A stretch of 64,000 nt of DNA from QHVT01 sp036399015. Lineage in GTDB: Bacteria > Acidobacteriota > Thermoanaerobaculia > Gp7-AA8. Both the position numbers and the translations under genes were made by a program. The number at the start of each line of letters is the position of its first letter. Within the stretch, counting starts at the first letter, position 1. Positions 8,513 through 18,720 of this stretch are shown here, piece after piece. The stretch is taken from contig DASWNW010000038.1 of the NCBI GenBank assembly GCA_036399015.1, positions 62,001 through 126,000 on the forward strand. Reading direction: 5' to 3'. Under the pieces are notes generated by a model. It saw only the letters and a list, made by a program, of their open reading frames with translations. It ran no database searches and had not been told where the DNA came from.

Positions 8513-10304
8513 GGGCGGTCAGGCTGAGGCCGAGGTCGCGCGTGTCGGAGGAGTGACCGGCGCGGGCCGGGTTGAACGTGCGGCTGGTGGTGATGTCGAG
8601 CGCGTGCGGCGCGTCGCCGGAGGCGATGGCGTACGAGCGAGCGACGGTCCGTGCCGCGACGAACCTGTCGAGGAGGCGGCCGTCGACTTCGATCGTGACC
8701 ACCGGCGCGCCGCCGAGGTGCTCGACCGGGACGTCGAAGCGCAGCGTCAGCCGCGCCGGTCCGCCGCGTGGCGGCAACAGCGTGACCGAACGGCCTGACA
8801 TCCACCGCCACCCTGCCTCCTCTCCATACCACCCCTCACCGAATTGCACGACCTGCTGGTGGACCGGCAACGGCGTCGCGAGCGGACGCTCTCTCCGCTG
8901 CCAGATGCACAGCTCCCCCGCCTCCGGATTCACGCATCTGAAATGGGCGGTGAACCACTCCAGGTCCGCCCCGTTGAGCTGCCACTGCCCCCGCCAGCCG
9001 AGGAGCGTGTACTCGGTGGCGGCGAGCCGCGCGCGGATGACCGACGGGCGCCGCTGTTCCCGGAACGCGCTCGCGGTATCGGCGAACCGCCCGCCGGCGC
9101 GCGTCGCCTCGAGCAGCATCGCGCCGTAGCTGTCGACCACGACCGGCGCACCGTCGCCATGCGGCGGCAGGCGCCGCGCCACCAGCAACTCCGACGGGTC
9201 GAAGCTGAAGAACGAGGCGCGTTCCGGAACGATCCCGGGCGCCGTGCGCGCGAGGGCAAGGGACGCCGCCGACACCGCCGGACGCATCGAGCGCAGCAGC
9301 GGCGGCGCGCCGAGGATCGCGATCGCCAGCACGACCGGAACCGCGACCCAGCGCCGCCACCGCACCAGCGCCGCGGCGCCGAGACCCGCAAGCGCGCACT
9401 GGCTGACCGCGAGGTGGGAGTTGTAGTGCGGCCAGTAGCTGGACGAGGCGAGGAAGCCGGCGACGGTAACGACGAACGCCACCGCGAAGAGGCGCATGGG
9501 TCGCTCGCGGAGGCGAACGATGGCGAACGCGAGCCCGGCGGCGGCGAGCACCGTCGCGGCGGCGTGTCCGCTGCCGGACATCTCCCGCAGACGGGGGATC
9601 GTCCCGGCCGTGCCGTCCGGCGGGCGGGAGAGCTGGAACCGGAGCGTCTGCGTCACGAAGTCGTCCGGCGCCGGGAGCCAGAGCGGCGCGAGCAGCAGCA
9701 CGCCGGCAATCGCCGCGCCGGTGATGAACCGCGGCGCGTCGGTACGGAAGCGGCCGCGCGGCGTCGAGGCGATTGCGGCGAGCACCCAGATCCCGCCCCA
9801 GAACTTCACCGCGCAGGCGACTCCCGCGAGCACGCCGGAAACGAACGGCCGCCGCTTCTCGTCCAACCAGAGCCACACCGAGAGCAGGCAGGCGAGGTTG
9901 AGGAACGGCTCGAGGTACGCGCTCCGCTCCGCGGTCACGGCGTCGGGATAGAGCGCGTACAGCACCGCCGCGACCACTCCGCCGAACGTTCCGGCCGCGC
10001 GCGTGACGATCCGCCCCACGAGGTACGCGTTCACCCCGCCGACGGCGCACGCCAGCAGGCGCGCGAGCACGAACCCGAGCGCCGGATCGGGAATCCACGA
10101 TACCGGCGCGAGGAAGTAGAGGATGCCCGGCGGGTGGACGAAGACGAACTCGCGGTACGGCAGGACGCCGCGCAGCAGCAGCGCCGAGGCCGAGAAGTAG
10201 ACGCCGTCGTCGTACCCGGTCGCCGCCGCGAGCGGCCCTCCGCGCCCGAGCAGGCCGGCGACGCGCAGCAGGAACCCGGCGACGGCGACGAGCAGGAGCG
10301 GCAC
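8460..10304 (-). CDS. GT-C type membrane glycosyltransferase (PMT/ArnT-like)
   Basis: 614 residues from GTG at 10302-10304. About 10-12 hydrophobic segments fill residues 1-390. The first periplasmic loop carries YDDGVYFSASALLLRG and YREFVFVHPPG, the acidic D-D and HPPG pattern of the PMT/ArnT fold (GT39/GT83-like), which uses polyprenyl-phosphate sugars as donors. A C-terminal soluble domain (about 390-614) is beta-rich and lacks a known signature. Donor and acceptor are unknown; its convergent neighbour could make the donor. TAGAAT lies 7 nt before the start, another likely leaderless message. The 3' end overlaps the GT2-GtrA gene by 53 bp. Confidence 0.82.
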   Translation of the reverse strand: MPLLLVAVAGFLLRVAGLLGRGGPLAAATGYDDGVYFSASALLLRGVLPYREFVFVHPPGILYFLAPVSWIPDPALGFVLARLLACAVGGVNAYLVGRIVTRAAGTFGGVVAAVLYALYPDAVTAERSAYLEPFLNLACLLSVWLWLDEKRRPFVSGVLAGVACAVKFWGGIWVLAAIASTPRGRFRTDAPRFITGAAIAGVLLLAPLWLPAPDDFVTQTLRFQLSRPPDGTAGTIPRLREMSGSGHAAATVLAAAGLAFAIVRLRERPMRLFAVAFVVTVAGFLASSSYWPHYNSHLAVSQCALAGLGAAALVRWRRWVAVPVVLAIAILGAPPLLRSMRPAVSAASLALARTAPGIVPERASFFSFDPSELLVARRLPPHGDGAPVVVDSYGAMLLEATRAGGRFADTASAFREQRRPSVIRARLAATEYTLLGWRGQWQLNGADLEWFTAHFRCVNPEAGELCIWQRRERPLATPLPVHQQVVQFGEGWYGEEAGWRWMSGRSVTLLPPRGGPARLTLRFDVPVEHLGGAPVVTIEVDGRLLDRFVAARTVARSYAIASGDAPHALDITTSRTFNPARAGHSSDTRDLGLSLTALTWRSASGGAASTSSPR

Positions 10305-10360
10305 GCGCGCGATTCTACGGTGCGCAGTCGTATCGTGATCTCAAGGTTTGGCAGGACGCC

Positions 10361-10705
10361 ATGGACCTCGTCGTCCGCGTCTACAGCGTGACCGCGGAGT
10401 TCCCTCCGGCGGAGCGTTACGGCCTGTCGCAGCAGATGCGGCGCGCCGCCGTGTCCGTGCCGTCGAACATTGCGGAGGGATACGGCCGCCGCACCGCGCG
10501 TCAGCGTTACCACTTCCTCGAGAACGCCCTCGGCTCCCTCTTCGAGCTAGAGACGCAAACCGAGCTCTCCACCCGGCTGGGCTTCCTGAATGATCGTGAC
10601 GCCGCCGAGATGGCCGCCACCATACGCGGCCTCGGCCGCGCCCTCGCCGCCCTCATGCGCTACGTCCAGAACGAGGCCAAACAAGAAAAGAACCGCTACG
10701 ACTAA
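10361..10705 (+). CDS. Four-helix bundle protein (23S rRNA intervening-sequence protein family)
   Basis: 114 residues from the first available ATG. SQQMRRAAVSVPSNIAEGYG is the family signature; four amphipathic helices follow. Members form pentamers and occur both inside 23S rRNA intervening sequences and as free-standing genes of unknown role. Odd point: in-frame codons directly upstream (10331-10360) encode YRDLKVWQDA, the conserved N-terminal block of this family, yet no ATG, GTG or TTG precedes them in frame for a long way. Either a start codon was lost and the protein is truncated by about 10 residues, or an unusual start is used. The divergent gene begins at 10304. Confidence 0.82.
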   Translation: MDLVVRVYSVTAEFPPAERYGLSQQMRRAAVSVPSNIAEGYGRRTARQRYHFLENALGSLFELETQTELSTRLGFLNDRDAAEMAATIRGLGRALAALMRYVQNEAKQEKNRYD

Positions 10706-10709
10706 CCCC

Positions 10710-10758
10710 CGAGGAACCCCGAGGAACTCCGAGGAACCCGAGGAACCCCGAGGAACCC
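10710..10758. repeat. GAGGAACYCC tandem repeat, cluster 1
   Basis: Five units of 9-10 bp (GAGGAACCCC, GAGGAACTCC and a 9-bp version) in one orientation between the four-helix bundle gene and fumarase beta. Related clusters sit at 12.8, 41.5 and 63.0 kb. Confidence 0.85.
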
Positions 10759-10778
10759 AAAAGCGATAGCATCCCCCC

Positions 10779-11351
10779 ATGGCCCTCGTAAAACTCACCA
10801 CCCCCATCGACGAAGCCACCATCCGCTCGCTGCACGTCGGCGACACGGTCGCCATCACCGGGCGGCTCTACACCGGGCGCGACGCGGTGCATCACCGCAT
10901 TCATGAGGGCGTCAAGCCGCCGGTCGATCTGGAGGGGCAGATCATCTACCACTGCGGTCCCGTCATGGTGAAAGAGGGGGAGCAGTGGGTCTGCAAGGCG
11001 GCCGGCCCCACCACCTCCTCGCGCGAGGAGCCGTACCAGCACGAGGTGATCCGTGATTACCGCATCCGTGGCGTCATCGGCAAAGGGGGGATGGGGGAGA
11101 AGACGCTCGCTGCCTGCCGGGAGTACGGCGCGGTCTACCTCCATGCCATCGGCGGGGCGGCGCAGGTGTGCGCGGCCTCGATCAAGCGGGTAGACGGCGT
11201 CGACTGGATGGACCTCGGGTCACCCGAGGCGATCTGGCACCTCTGGGTGGAAGACTTCATGGCCATCGTGACGATGGATGCGCACGGCCAATCGCTGCAC
11301 AAACAGGTGCTCGAGGAGTCGAAGGAGAGGCTCGCCGCGTTGAAGGCGTGA
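10779..11351 (+). CDS. Class I fumarate hydratase, beta subunit
   Basis: 190 residues. The family blocks are visible: LHVGDTVAITGRLYTGRDAVHHR, YHCGPVM, GPTTSSREEPYQ, VIGKGGMGEKTL and YGAVYLHAIGGAAQ. This is the C-terminal (beta) half of two-subunit Fe-S fumarases and related tartrate dehydratases; it works with the alpha subunit that carries the [4Fe-4S] cluster. The alpha gene is 31 kb away at 41.5 kb on the other strand. The next gene, aspartase, also makes fumarate and starts 20 nt later, so the pair may share a transcript. TAGCAT lies 6 nt before the ATG, a likely leaderless start. Confidence 0.9.
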   Translation: MALVKLTTPIDEATIRSLHVGDTVAITGRLYTGRDAVHHRIHEGVKPPVDLEGQIIYHCGPVMVKEGEQWVCKAAGPTTSSREEPYQHEVIRDYRIRGVIGKGGMGEKTLAACREYGAVYLHAIGGAAQVCAASIKRVDGVDWMDLGSPEAIWHLWVEDFMAIVTMDAHGQSLHKQVLEESKERLAALKA

Positions 11352-11371
11352 CTGTTGCTCCGTCGCGCGGT

Positions 11372-12766
11372 ATGCGCATCGAAACAGACACCCTCGGCGA
11401 AGTCCGTGTCCCGGCCGACGCCCTCTACGGCGCCCAGACCCAGCGCGCCGTCGAGAACTACCCGATCAGCGGCCTCCGCGAGCATCCGCTCTTCATCCGC
11501 TCCTTCATTCTCCTCAAGCGCGCCGCCGCGCTGGCCAACCGCGAGCTCGGCGCGATGGACGAGCAGACCGCGACCGCCATCGTCGGCGCCTGCGACCGCA
11601 TCCTCCGCGAGTTCGAGCGCTTCCGCCCCCACTTCGTCGTGGACGTCTTCCAGGCCGGCGCCGGCACCTCGTTCAACATGAACTGCAACGAGGTCATCGC
11701 CAACCTCGCCAACCTCTCCCTCGGCGGCAAGGCGGGCGAGTACAAGCCGGTCCACCCGAACGACCACGTGAACATGGCGCAGTCGACGAACGACGTCTTC
11801 CCGACCGCCATCCGCGTCGCCACGCTGCTCCTCCTCGAGCGCCTCGGGCCGAAGCTCGACCAGCTCGCCGACGCCCTCGATGAAAAGGGGGACGAGTTCG
11901 CCGACGTCATCAAGTCCGGCCGCACCCATCTCGCCGACGCCGTTCCGGTGACGCTCGGGCAGGAGTTCAAGGCCTACGCCGCAGCCGTCCGCCGCGCCAC
12001 GCGGCTCCTGCGCGACGCCGCCGAAGAGCTGCGCATCCTCGGCATCGGCGGCACCGCGGCCGGCACCGGCATCAACACGCCGGTCGGCTACCGCTTCGCC
12101 GTCGTGCGCCACCTCAGCGAGTCGGCCTCGCTGGAGCTGCATCCGACCGACGACCTCCGCGAGGCGATGCAGTCGCAACTGCCGGTCGTCGCCGTTTCGG
12201 CCGCGATGCGCAACCTCGCTCTCGAGCTGACGCGCATCACCAACGACCTGCGCCTGCTCGCCTCGGGACCGATCACCGGCCTCGCCGAGATCATTCTCCC
12301 GGCGGTGCAGCCCGGCTCCTCGATCATGCCGGGGAAGGTCAACCCGTCGCTCCTCGAGTGCATGAACCAGGTGCTGTTCCACATCATCGGCGCCGACGCC
12401 GCGATCGCGTTCGCGTCGCAGGCGGGCCAGCTCGAGCTGAACGTGATGATGCCGCTGATGGCGTTCGAGATCACCTTCTCGATGGAGATCCTCAAGAACT
12501 TCCTGCCGGTATTCACCGAGCGGTGCGTCCGCGGCATCGCCGCGAACCGCGAGCGCTGCGAGGCGTACTACATCAGCTCCCCGTCGCTCGCGACGGCGCT
12601 GAATCCGCTGATCGGCTACGCCGCGGCGGCCGAGCTGGCGAAGGAGTCGGCGAAGAGCGGGAAGCGCATCCCCGACATGCTCCGGGAGAAGAACCTCCTC
12701 CCCGAGGAGCAGATCGCGGAGATCTTCACGCCGGAGTTCCTGGCAGGGCAGGCCGATCGCAGGTGA
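11372..12766 (+). CDS. aspA: Aspartate ammonia-lyase
   Basis: 464 residues from ATG 11372 (MRIETDTLGEVRVPADALYG). Fumarase/aspartase superfamily: GAGTSFNMNCNEV, HPNDHVNMAQSTND and the catalytic-loop signature GSSIMPGKVN (about 316-325). LELNVMMPLMAFEITFSMEI and FERFRPHFVVDVFQAG match aspartase better than class II fumarase. The enzyme interconverts aspartate with fumarate plus ammonia in the cytoplasm. It lies 20 nt downstream of the fumarase beta gene, suggesting a fumarate-metabolism unit. A class II fumarase is the only serious alternative. Confidence 0.85.
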   Translation: MRIETDTLGEVRVPADALYGAQTQRAVENYPISGLREHPLFIRSFILLKRAAALANRELGAMDEQTATAIVGACDRILREFERFRPHFVVDVFQAGAGTSFNMNCNEVIANLANLSLGGKAGEYKPVHPNDHVNMAQSTNDVFPTAIRVATLLLLERLGPKLDQLADALDEKGDEFADVIKSGRTHLADAVPVTLGQEFKAYAAAVRRATRLLRDAAEELRILGIGGTAAGTGINTPVGYRFAVVRHLSESASLELHPTDDLREAMQSQLPVVAVSAAMRNLALELTRITNDLRLLASGPITGLAEIILPAVQPGSSIMPGKVNPSLLECMNQVLFHIIGADAAIAFASQAGQLELNVMMPLMAFEITFSMEILKNFLPVFTERCVRGIAANRERCEAYYISSPSLATALNPLIGYAAAAELAKESAKSGKRIPDMLREKNLLPEEQIAEIFTPEFLAGQADRR

Positions 12767-12793
12767 CGAACGCGCTGGAGTGCCGCCGGCACA

Positions 12794-12912
12794 GGGTTCC
12801 TCGGAGGTTCCTCGGGTTCCTCGGAGTTCCTCGGCGGCCTCTCTGGGCATGCGGTTTCGCCGAGGAACTCCGAGGAACCCCGAGGAACTCCGAGGAACTC
12901 CGAGGAACGGCC
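12794..12912. repeat. GAGGAACYCC repeat, cluster 2, inverted arms
   Basis: A left arm of about four GTTCCTCGG units (12794-12835) faces a right arm of five CGAGGAACTC/CGAGGAACCC units (12860-12908) across a spacer of about 24 bp. Transcribed RNA could fold into a long imperfect hairpin. It lies downstream of aspA, before thpR. Confidence 0.85.
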
Positions 12913-12998
12913 ACCGGCTGAGACCCCGTCGCTCCAGTGAGAGCCGCGTCACGGGCGCACGTCAGCGTTCCTGTACAATCTGCCCGCCTCCCTTCCCA

Positions 12999-13553
12999 AT
13001 GCGACTCTTCATCGCCGCCAGCTTTCCCGGTGAAGTCCTGCGCGAGCTCAACAGCCGTGTCACGCTCCTGCGTCCGCGGCTGCCGGCCGCCTCATGGGTG
13101 CGCGAGGAGACGCAGCACCTGACGTTCGCCTTCCTCGGCGACCATCCCGAGTCGCTGGTCGAGAAGATCGCGGCGCCGCTCGCTGCCGCGCTCGCCGCCA
13201 TCCCGCGGTTCGAGGCACATCTCGCCGGCTCCGGGTTCTTTCCGAATCCCCGTCACGCGCGCGTCGGCTGGGTCGGGCTCCACCCGGAGACCGCCTTCAA
13301 GAACGTCGCGCATGCGGTGCGGGAGGTGGTGACGCAGCACGGCGTGCAGCTCGACCGCGGCGACTTCAAGCCGCACCTCACGCTGATGCGCATCCGCGAT
13401 CAGTGGCCGCCGGCGTCGATCGACCTCTTCAACCGCTCGCTGAAGGACTATCAGTCGCCGCCGTTCACGCTCGACGCCGTGACGCTGTACCACAGCCGGC
13501 TCGACCCGAAGGGGGCGATCCACACGCCGCTGCAGACGTTTTCGCTCGCATGA
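12999..13553 (+). CDS. thpR: RNA 2',3'-cyclic phosphodiesterase
   Basis: 184 residues from ATG 12999 (MRLFIAASFPGEVLREL). Two HxT catalytic motifs of the 2H phosphoesterase fold: HLT at 40-42 and HLT at 126-128. ThpR/LigT enzymes open 2',3'-cyclic phosphates on RNA ends. A TACAAT box sits 20 nt before the start. In-frame extensions further upstream run through the repeat cluster and are rejected. The stop overlaps the next start (ATGA), so the methyltransferase is coupled. Confidence 0.9.
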   Translation: MRLFIAASFPGEVLRELNSRVTLLRPRLPAASWVREETQHLTFAFLGDHPESLVEKIAAPLAAALAAIPRFEAHLAGSGFFPNPRHARVGWVGLHPETAFKNVAHAVREVVTQHGVQLDRGDFKPHLTLMRIRDQWPPASIDLFNRSLKDYQSPPFTLDAVTLYHSRLDPKGAIHTPLQTFSLA

Positions 13554-14329
13554 GCATCTTCACCCGCCCCAACTTCGCCCACGACGCGTACGACGAGCTG
13601 TCGTTCTGGAGCTCCCGCTTCGGCGCGCTGATGCTCGACAACCTCGAGCTCCGCCGCGACGTGCGCGGCCTCGACGTCGCCTGCGGCGCAGGCTTCCCCC
13701 TCTTCGAGCTGGCGCACATGCACGGCCCCACGTCGCATTGGACCGGCGTCGACGTCTGGGCCGATGCGCTGGAGCGCGCGCGGCGGAAGCGGGCGGTCTA
13801 CGAGGACACGAACGTGGAGCTCGTCGAGGCTGACGCCGCGTCGATGCCGTTCGACGACGCCACCTTCGACCTCATCACCTCCAACCTCGGCATCAACAAC
13901 TTCGAGGATCCGCCGCGGGTGATCGCCGAATGCCGCCGCGTCGCCAAGCCGGGCGCGCGGATCGCCGTGACCACCAACGTCACCGGCCACATGGACGCCT
14001 TCTATGACGTCTTCCGCGCCAGCGTGCCCGCGGAGCTGGTCGACGCCGTCAACGCGCAGGAGGCGCATCGCGGCCGCCGCGACATCGTCGAGCAGACGCT
14101 GACCGCCGGCGGCTTCGCCGTCACGCGCGTCCTCGAGGGCGAGTTCTTCCTCCGCTTCGCCGACGGCACCGCGCTCCTGCAGCATCCGCTGGTCAGCTTC
14201 TTCAAAGACGGCTGGCTGGCCGTAACGGACGATCCTCAGGTGTGGGGGAGGATCGAGGAGCAGCTCAACGCCGCGAGTTCGCTTCGGATGCGGATTCCGA
14301 TGGTGTACGCAGAGGGCGTCCGCCGGTAG
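13550..14329 (+). CDS. SAM-dependent class I methyltransferase
   Basis: 259 residues from ATG 13550, overlapping the thpR stop. Motif I is LDVACGAGFPLFEL (about 41-54), followed by a GVDVWADALERAR acidic loop, the SMPFDDATFDLITSNLGINN motif and RRVAKPGARIAVTT: a standard Methyltransf_11/25 Rossmann fold. The substrate is unknown; coupling to thpR does not settle it. The last 65 bp overlap the 3' end of rlmN on the opposite strand. Confidence 0.85.
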   Translation: MSIFTRPNFAHDAYDELSFWSSRFGALMLDNLELRRDVRGLDVACGAGFPLFELAHMHGPTSHWTGVDVWADALERARRKRAVYEDTNVELVEADAASMPFDDATFDLITSNLGINNFEDPPRVIAECRRVAKPGARIAVTTNVTGHMDAFYDVFRASVPAELVDAVNAQEAHRGRRDIVEQTLTAGGFAVTRVLEGEFFLRFADGTALLQHPLVSFFKDGWLAVTDDPQVWGRIEEQLNAASSLRMRIPMVYAEGVRR

Positions 14330-15377
14330 CGCGGCTCTTCGCCACCTCTTTGCCCCGCAACTGACCGCAGGCCGCGGCGATGTCGCGCCCCTTCGAGCGG
14401 CGCACCGTCACCCGCACGCCGTTGCGCACCAGCGTGTCGACGAAGCGGTCGATGTCGCGGTCGCTGGGGCGCTTCATCCACTTCGGCAGGTTCGCGTCCT
14501 CGTTGAACGGGATCGCATTCACCTTCGCGCCGCGGATGCCGCGGATCAGTTTCGCCAGCGCCACCGCGTCCTGATTCGAGTCGTTGTAGCCGGCGAGGAG
14601 CACGTACTCGATCGTGATGTCGCGCCCCTTCTCCAGCGGGAAGCGGCGCAGCGTCTCCATCAGCTCGTCGAGCGGGTACTTCGACGTGATCGGCATGATC
14701 TCCTCGCGCCGCTTGCGGTCGGGCGCGTTGACGGAGATCGCGAGGTTGGGCCGCCGCTCCAGCTTCGCCAGCGCCTCGATGCCGGGGATGATCCCCGACG
14801 TCGATACCGTGACGCGCCGCGGCGCGAGGTTGCGATAGAGGATGTCGAGCGTCGCGACGAGGTTGTCGAAGTTCAGCAGCGGCTCGCCCATCCCCATGAA
14901 GACGACGTTCATCATCTCGCTCGGGACCTGCTTCTCCCGCTGGATGGTGAAGAACTGCCCCAGCATCTCGCCCGCCGTCAGGTTGCGGCCGGCGCCGAAG
15001 AAGCCGGTGACGCAGAACGTGCAGCCGACCGCGCAGCCGGCCTGCGAGGAGAGACAGATGCTGGTGCGGTCGCCCATCGGCATGTAAACCGACTCGATGC
15101 GCTGCCCGTCGGCGAGCCGGAAGAGGTACTTCTGGCTGCCGTCCGCCGCCGGGACGGTGCGCGTCAGCACCTCGGGTTGCGCGACGGTGTAGCGCTCGGC
15201 GAGCGCGGCGCGCACCTCTTTCGGCAGGTTGCTCATGGCGTCGAACGAGTCGACGCCGTGCACGTGCAGCCACTCCTCGATCTGCCGCACCCGGAACGTC
15301 GGGGAGACGGTTTCGCTCAGCGCCGCTTCGAGCTGCCGCGGCGCGAGGTCGTACAGGTTCAGGCGCTCATTCGTCAC
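14265..15377 (-). CDS. rlmN: 23S rRNA (adenine2503-C2)/tRNA methyltransferase RlmN
   Basis: 370 residues. Radical-SAM CxxxCxxC at Cys115, Cys119 and Cys122 (GCAVGCTFC), followed by GMGEPLLNFDN and ISVNAPDRKRREEIMP. The C-terminal catalytic Cys in AAACGQL is present, as needed for the RlmN methyl-transfer mechanism. It methylates A2503 of 23S rRNA and A37 of some tRNAs. A basic tail after residue 345 is longer than usual. The start overlaps the end of the upstream 113-residue gene by 11 bp, so the two form an operon. Confidence 0.95.
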   Translation of the reverse strand: MTNERLNLYDLAPRQLEAALSETVSPTFRVRQIEEWLHVHGVDSFDAMSNLPKEVRAALAERYTVAQPEVLTRTVPAADGSQKYLFRLADGQRIESVYMPMGDRTSICLSSQAGCAVGCTFCVTGFFGAGRNLTAGEMLGQFFTIQREKQVPSEMMNVVFMGMGEPLLNFDNLVATLDILYRNLAPRRVTVSTSGIIPGIEALAKLERRPNLAISVNAPDRKRREEIMPITSKYPLDELMETLRRFPLEKGRDITIEYVLLAGYNDSNQDAVALAKLIRGIRGAKVNAIPFNEDANLPKWMKRPSDRDIDRFVDTLVRNGVRVTVRRSKGRDIAAACGQLRGKEVAKSRATGGRPLRTPSESASEANSRR

Positions 15378-15708
15378 TGGTGGTCGCCAGCGGCTCGACG
15401 CGGCGGGCCGTCCTCACCTTGCGGGTCGGGTCGATGCCGAGGGCGCGCAGGAGGGCGAGATCGTTCACGTTGATCCGGAACTGCACTTCCCGCGGCGGCG
15501 TTGCCGGCACCGCGACGGTGCCTTCGCCCGGCTGCTCCTCGTCCGCTCCCTGTTTATTGAGGCCGATGGTCGCGTCGAGCACCACGTAGAGGTCGTAGCC
15601 CTCGTCGCGGATCCGTTGAATGTGGCGGTTCACATCCTCGGAGCCGGAGATCGACTCGTTGATCGCCGTCCCGAGATCCTGCAGAAGCTGCTTGATCTTG
15701 TCGTCCAC
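15367..15708 (-). CDS. Uncharacterised protein cotranscribed with rlmN
   Basis: 113 residues. Starts MDDKIKQLLQDLGTAINESI, with an N-terminal helix, a VVLDATIGL segment and a C-terminal part DLALLRALGIDP. No signal peptide, no membrane segment, no family recognised. It overlaps rlmN by 11 bp and has a good sigma70-type promoter about 70 nt upstream, so it is the lead gene of this operon. Confidence 0.72.
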   Translation of the reverse strand: MDDKIKQLLQDLGTAINESISGSEDVNRHIQRIRDEGYDLYVVLDATIGLNKQGADEEQPGEGTVAVPATPPREVQFRINVNDLALLRALGIDPTRKVRTARRVEPLATTSDE

Positions 15709-15724
15709 GCGCTCTCCGTTACAA

Positions 15725-15766
15725 GCACGTAAACTATTGATAGATCAGCAGCTTACATTTACGTGC
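15725..15766. promoter_or_regulatory. Inverted repeat in the leader of the rlmN operon
   Basis: GCACGTAAA and TTTACGTGC are perfect 9-bp inverted arms separated by 24 bp. They lie just downstream of the predicted transcription start, so they could be an operator or an RNA stem. Confidence 0.4.
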
Positions 15767-15775
15767 GCAATGCGA

Positions 15776-15804
15776 ATTATCCAAACGGGACCGCTCGCGG
15801 TCAA
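15776..15804 (-). promoter_or_regulatory. Sigma70-type promoter of the rlmN operon
   Basis: On the minus strand TTGACC, 17 bases, GATAAT: near-consensus hexamers with ideal spacing. Predicted start about 15769, giving a leader of about 60 nt that contains the inverted repeat. Confidence 0.6.
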
Positions 15805-15861
15805 TATTCCGATTTCGCCCCGAGCGGCGTAGACTGTTTGTCCTTGCGTTCGCGGCTGCAA

Positions 15862-15880
15862 ACGATCCGCCACGGATCGT
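15862..15880 (-). terminator. Possible terminator after the DNA glycosylase gene
   Basis: Perfect 8-bp stem with 3-nt loop (ACGATCCG-CCA-CGGATCGT) that begins at the last base of the glycosylase stop codon; on the minus strand it is followed only by a short TTTG. Confidence 0.4.
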
Positions 15881-16709
15881 CAGCGGCTCCCCCACAGCTC
15901 GGCCCAGTACGCGAGGTACTTCCAGCGTCCCCACTTGCTGTAGCGCCGCAGCATCGCGGCGTCGCCGACCTTGCGGCCGCCGTGATAGGTCTCGCGGACG
16001 AAGCGCCGGAACTCGCTGTCGACCGCGATGAAGTCGTGACGGCCGTCCATCGCCAGGAGATGCGCCGCGCCGTAGGGGCCGATGCCGGGGAGCTGCTGGT
16101 AGCGCTTGAAGAGCTCTTCGCTCGTTGCCGGTTTCCCGTTGCCGGTTGCCGGCAACTCGAACGGCGTCAGGTCCGTGCCCGCGAGCGCATGCACCGACTT
16201 CGCGCGATACCCCAGCCGGCAGTCCCGCTGCAGTTCCTCCGGCGAGAAGCGGAGCACGTCCTCCTGCGACGGGAACGCGCCCTCGTGTCCGCACTTCGCG
16301 ACGAGCAGCTCCACCATGCGCACCGTCTGCGACCACATGGTGTTCGTCGTGGCGATGATCTTCACCGCGTCCTCCCACAGCGTCGCGCCGCAGAGGAGAC
16401 GCCCGAAGCCGGACGGCTCCACCCACGCGTGCGCCGGCGAGCCGCGCGTCAGGCGGAGGAACTCCGCCGTATCGACGCCGAGCTGGAACATGCGCGTGAT
16501 GCGGCGCGTCAGCTCGTCCGACGGAGCGGCGCCGGCGACGTGCATCGTCGTGCCGCGGACGGAGATCTCGAGGTCGGCGATCCCCTCCGGCAGCGCCTCC
16601 TTCCGCCGGAGCACTCCCTCGTCCGGCGACCAGCGGAACGGCGCGAGGCGGTACCAGCCGTGCGACTCGACGGTCTGCGCGAACGCGAAGTTGTCGGGGA
16701 GGGGGAAAT

Positions 16710-16710
<1 letters not shown>
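15880..16710 (-). CDS. DNA-3-methyladenine glycosylase II-like (HhH-GPD) protein, start uncertain
   Basis: About 275 residues of HhH-GPD fold: a beta-rich N-terminal domain from DNFAFAQTVESHGWYRLAP, a helical core, the LPGIGPYGAAHLLAM hairpin and a catalytic-type Asp in FIAVDSEF. AlkA/DNA glycosylases of this type excise alkylated bases. The frame is open back to an ATG at 16786-16788, but that stretch is the tRNA-Cys gene. Between the tRNA 3' end (16710) and the conserved domain there is no ATG, GTG or TTG in frame, so the end given here is only the tRNA boundary. A GC-rich insertion (PATGNGKPAT) encoded by a GCCGGCAAC-type repeat lies before the HhH motif. Confidence 0.75.
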
Positions 16711-16784
<74 letters not shown>

Positions 16785-16813
16785 TCATTCAGACAAAGGC
16801 GGAAGGGACAGCG

Positions 16814-16843
16814 AGTGTAGGTGAACCGCCGAGGAGGCGTCAA
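16814..16843 (-). promoter_or_regulatory. Promoter of tRNA-Cys
   Basis: On the minus strand TTGACG, 18 bases, TACACT. The predicted start near 16807 leaves a 5' leader of about 23 nt before the mature tRNA. The glycosylase gene probably depends on read-through from here. Confidence 0.6.
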
Positions 16844-16913
16844 TATTCGGCCGGCGCATGTCCTGCCGGGATGACAAGAGCCGTCATTCGTGTTAATTGC
16901 CCGCTGACACCGA

Positions 16914-18710
<1,797 letters not shown>

Positions 18711-18720
18711 CGCTGCGCGC

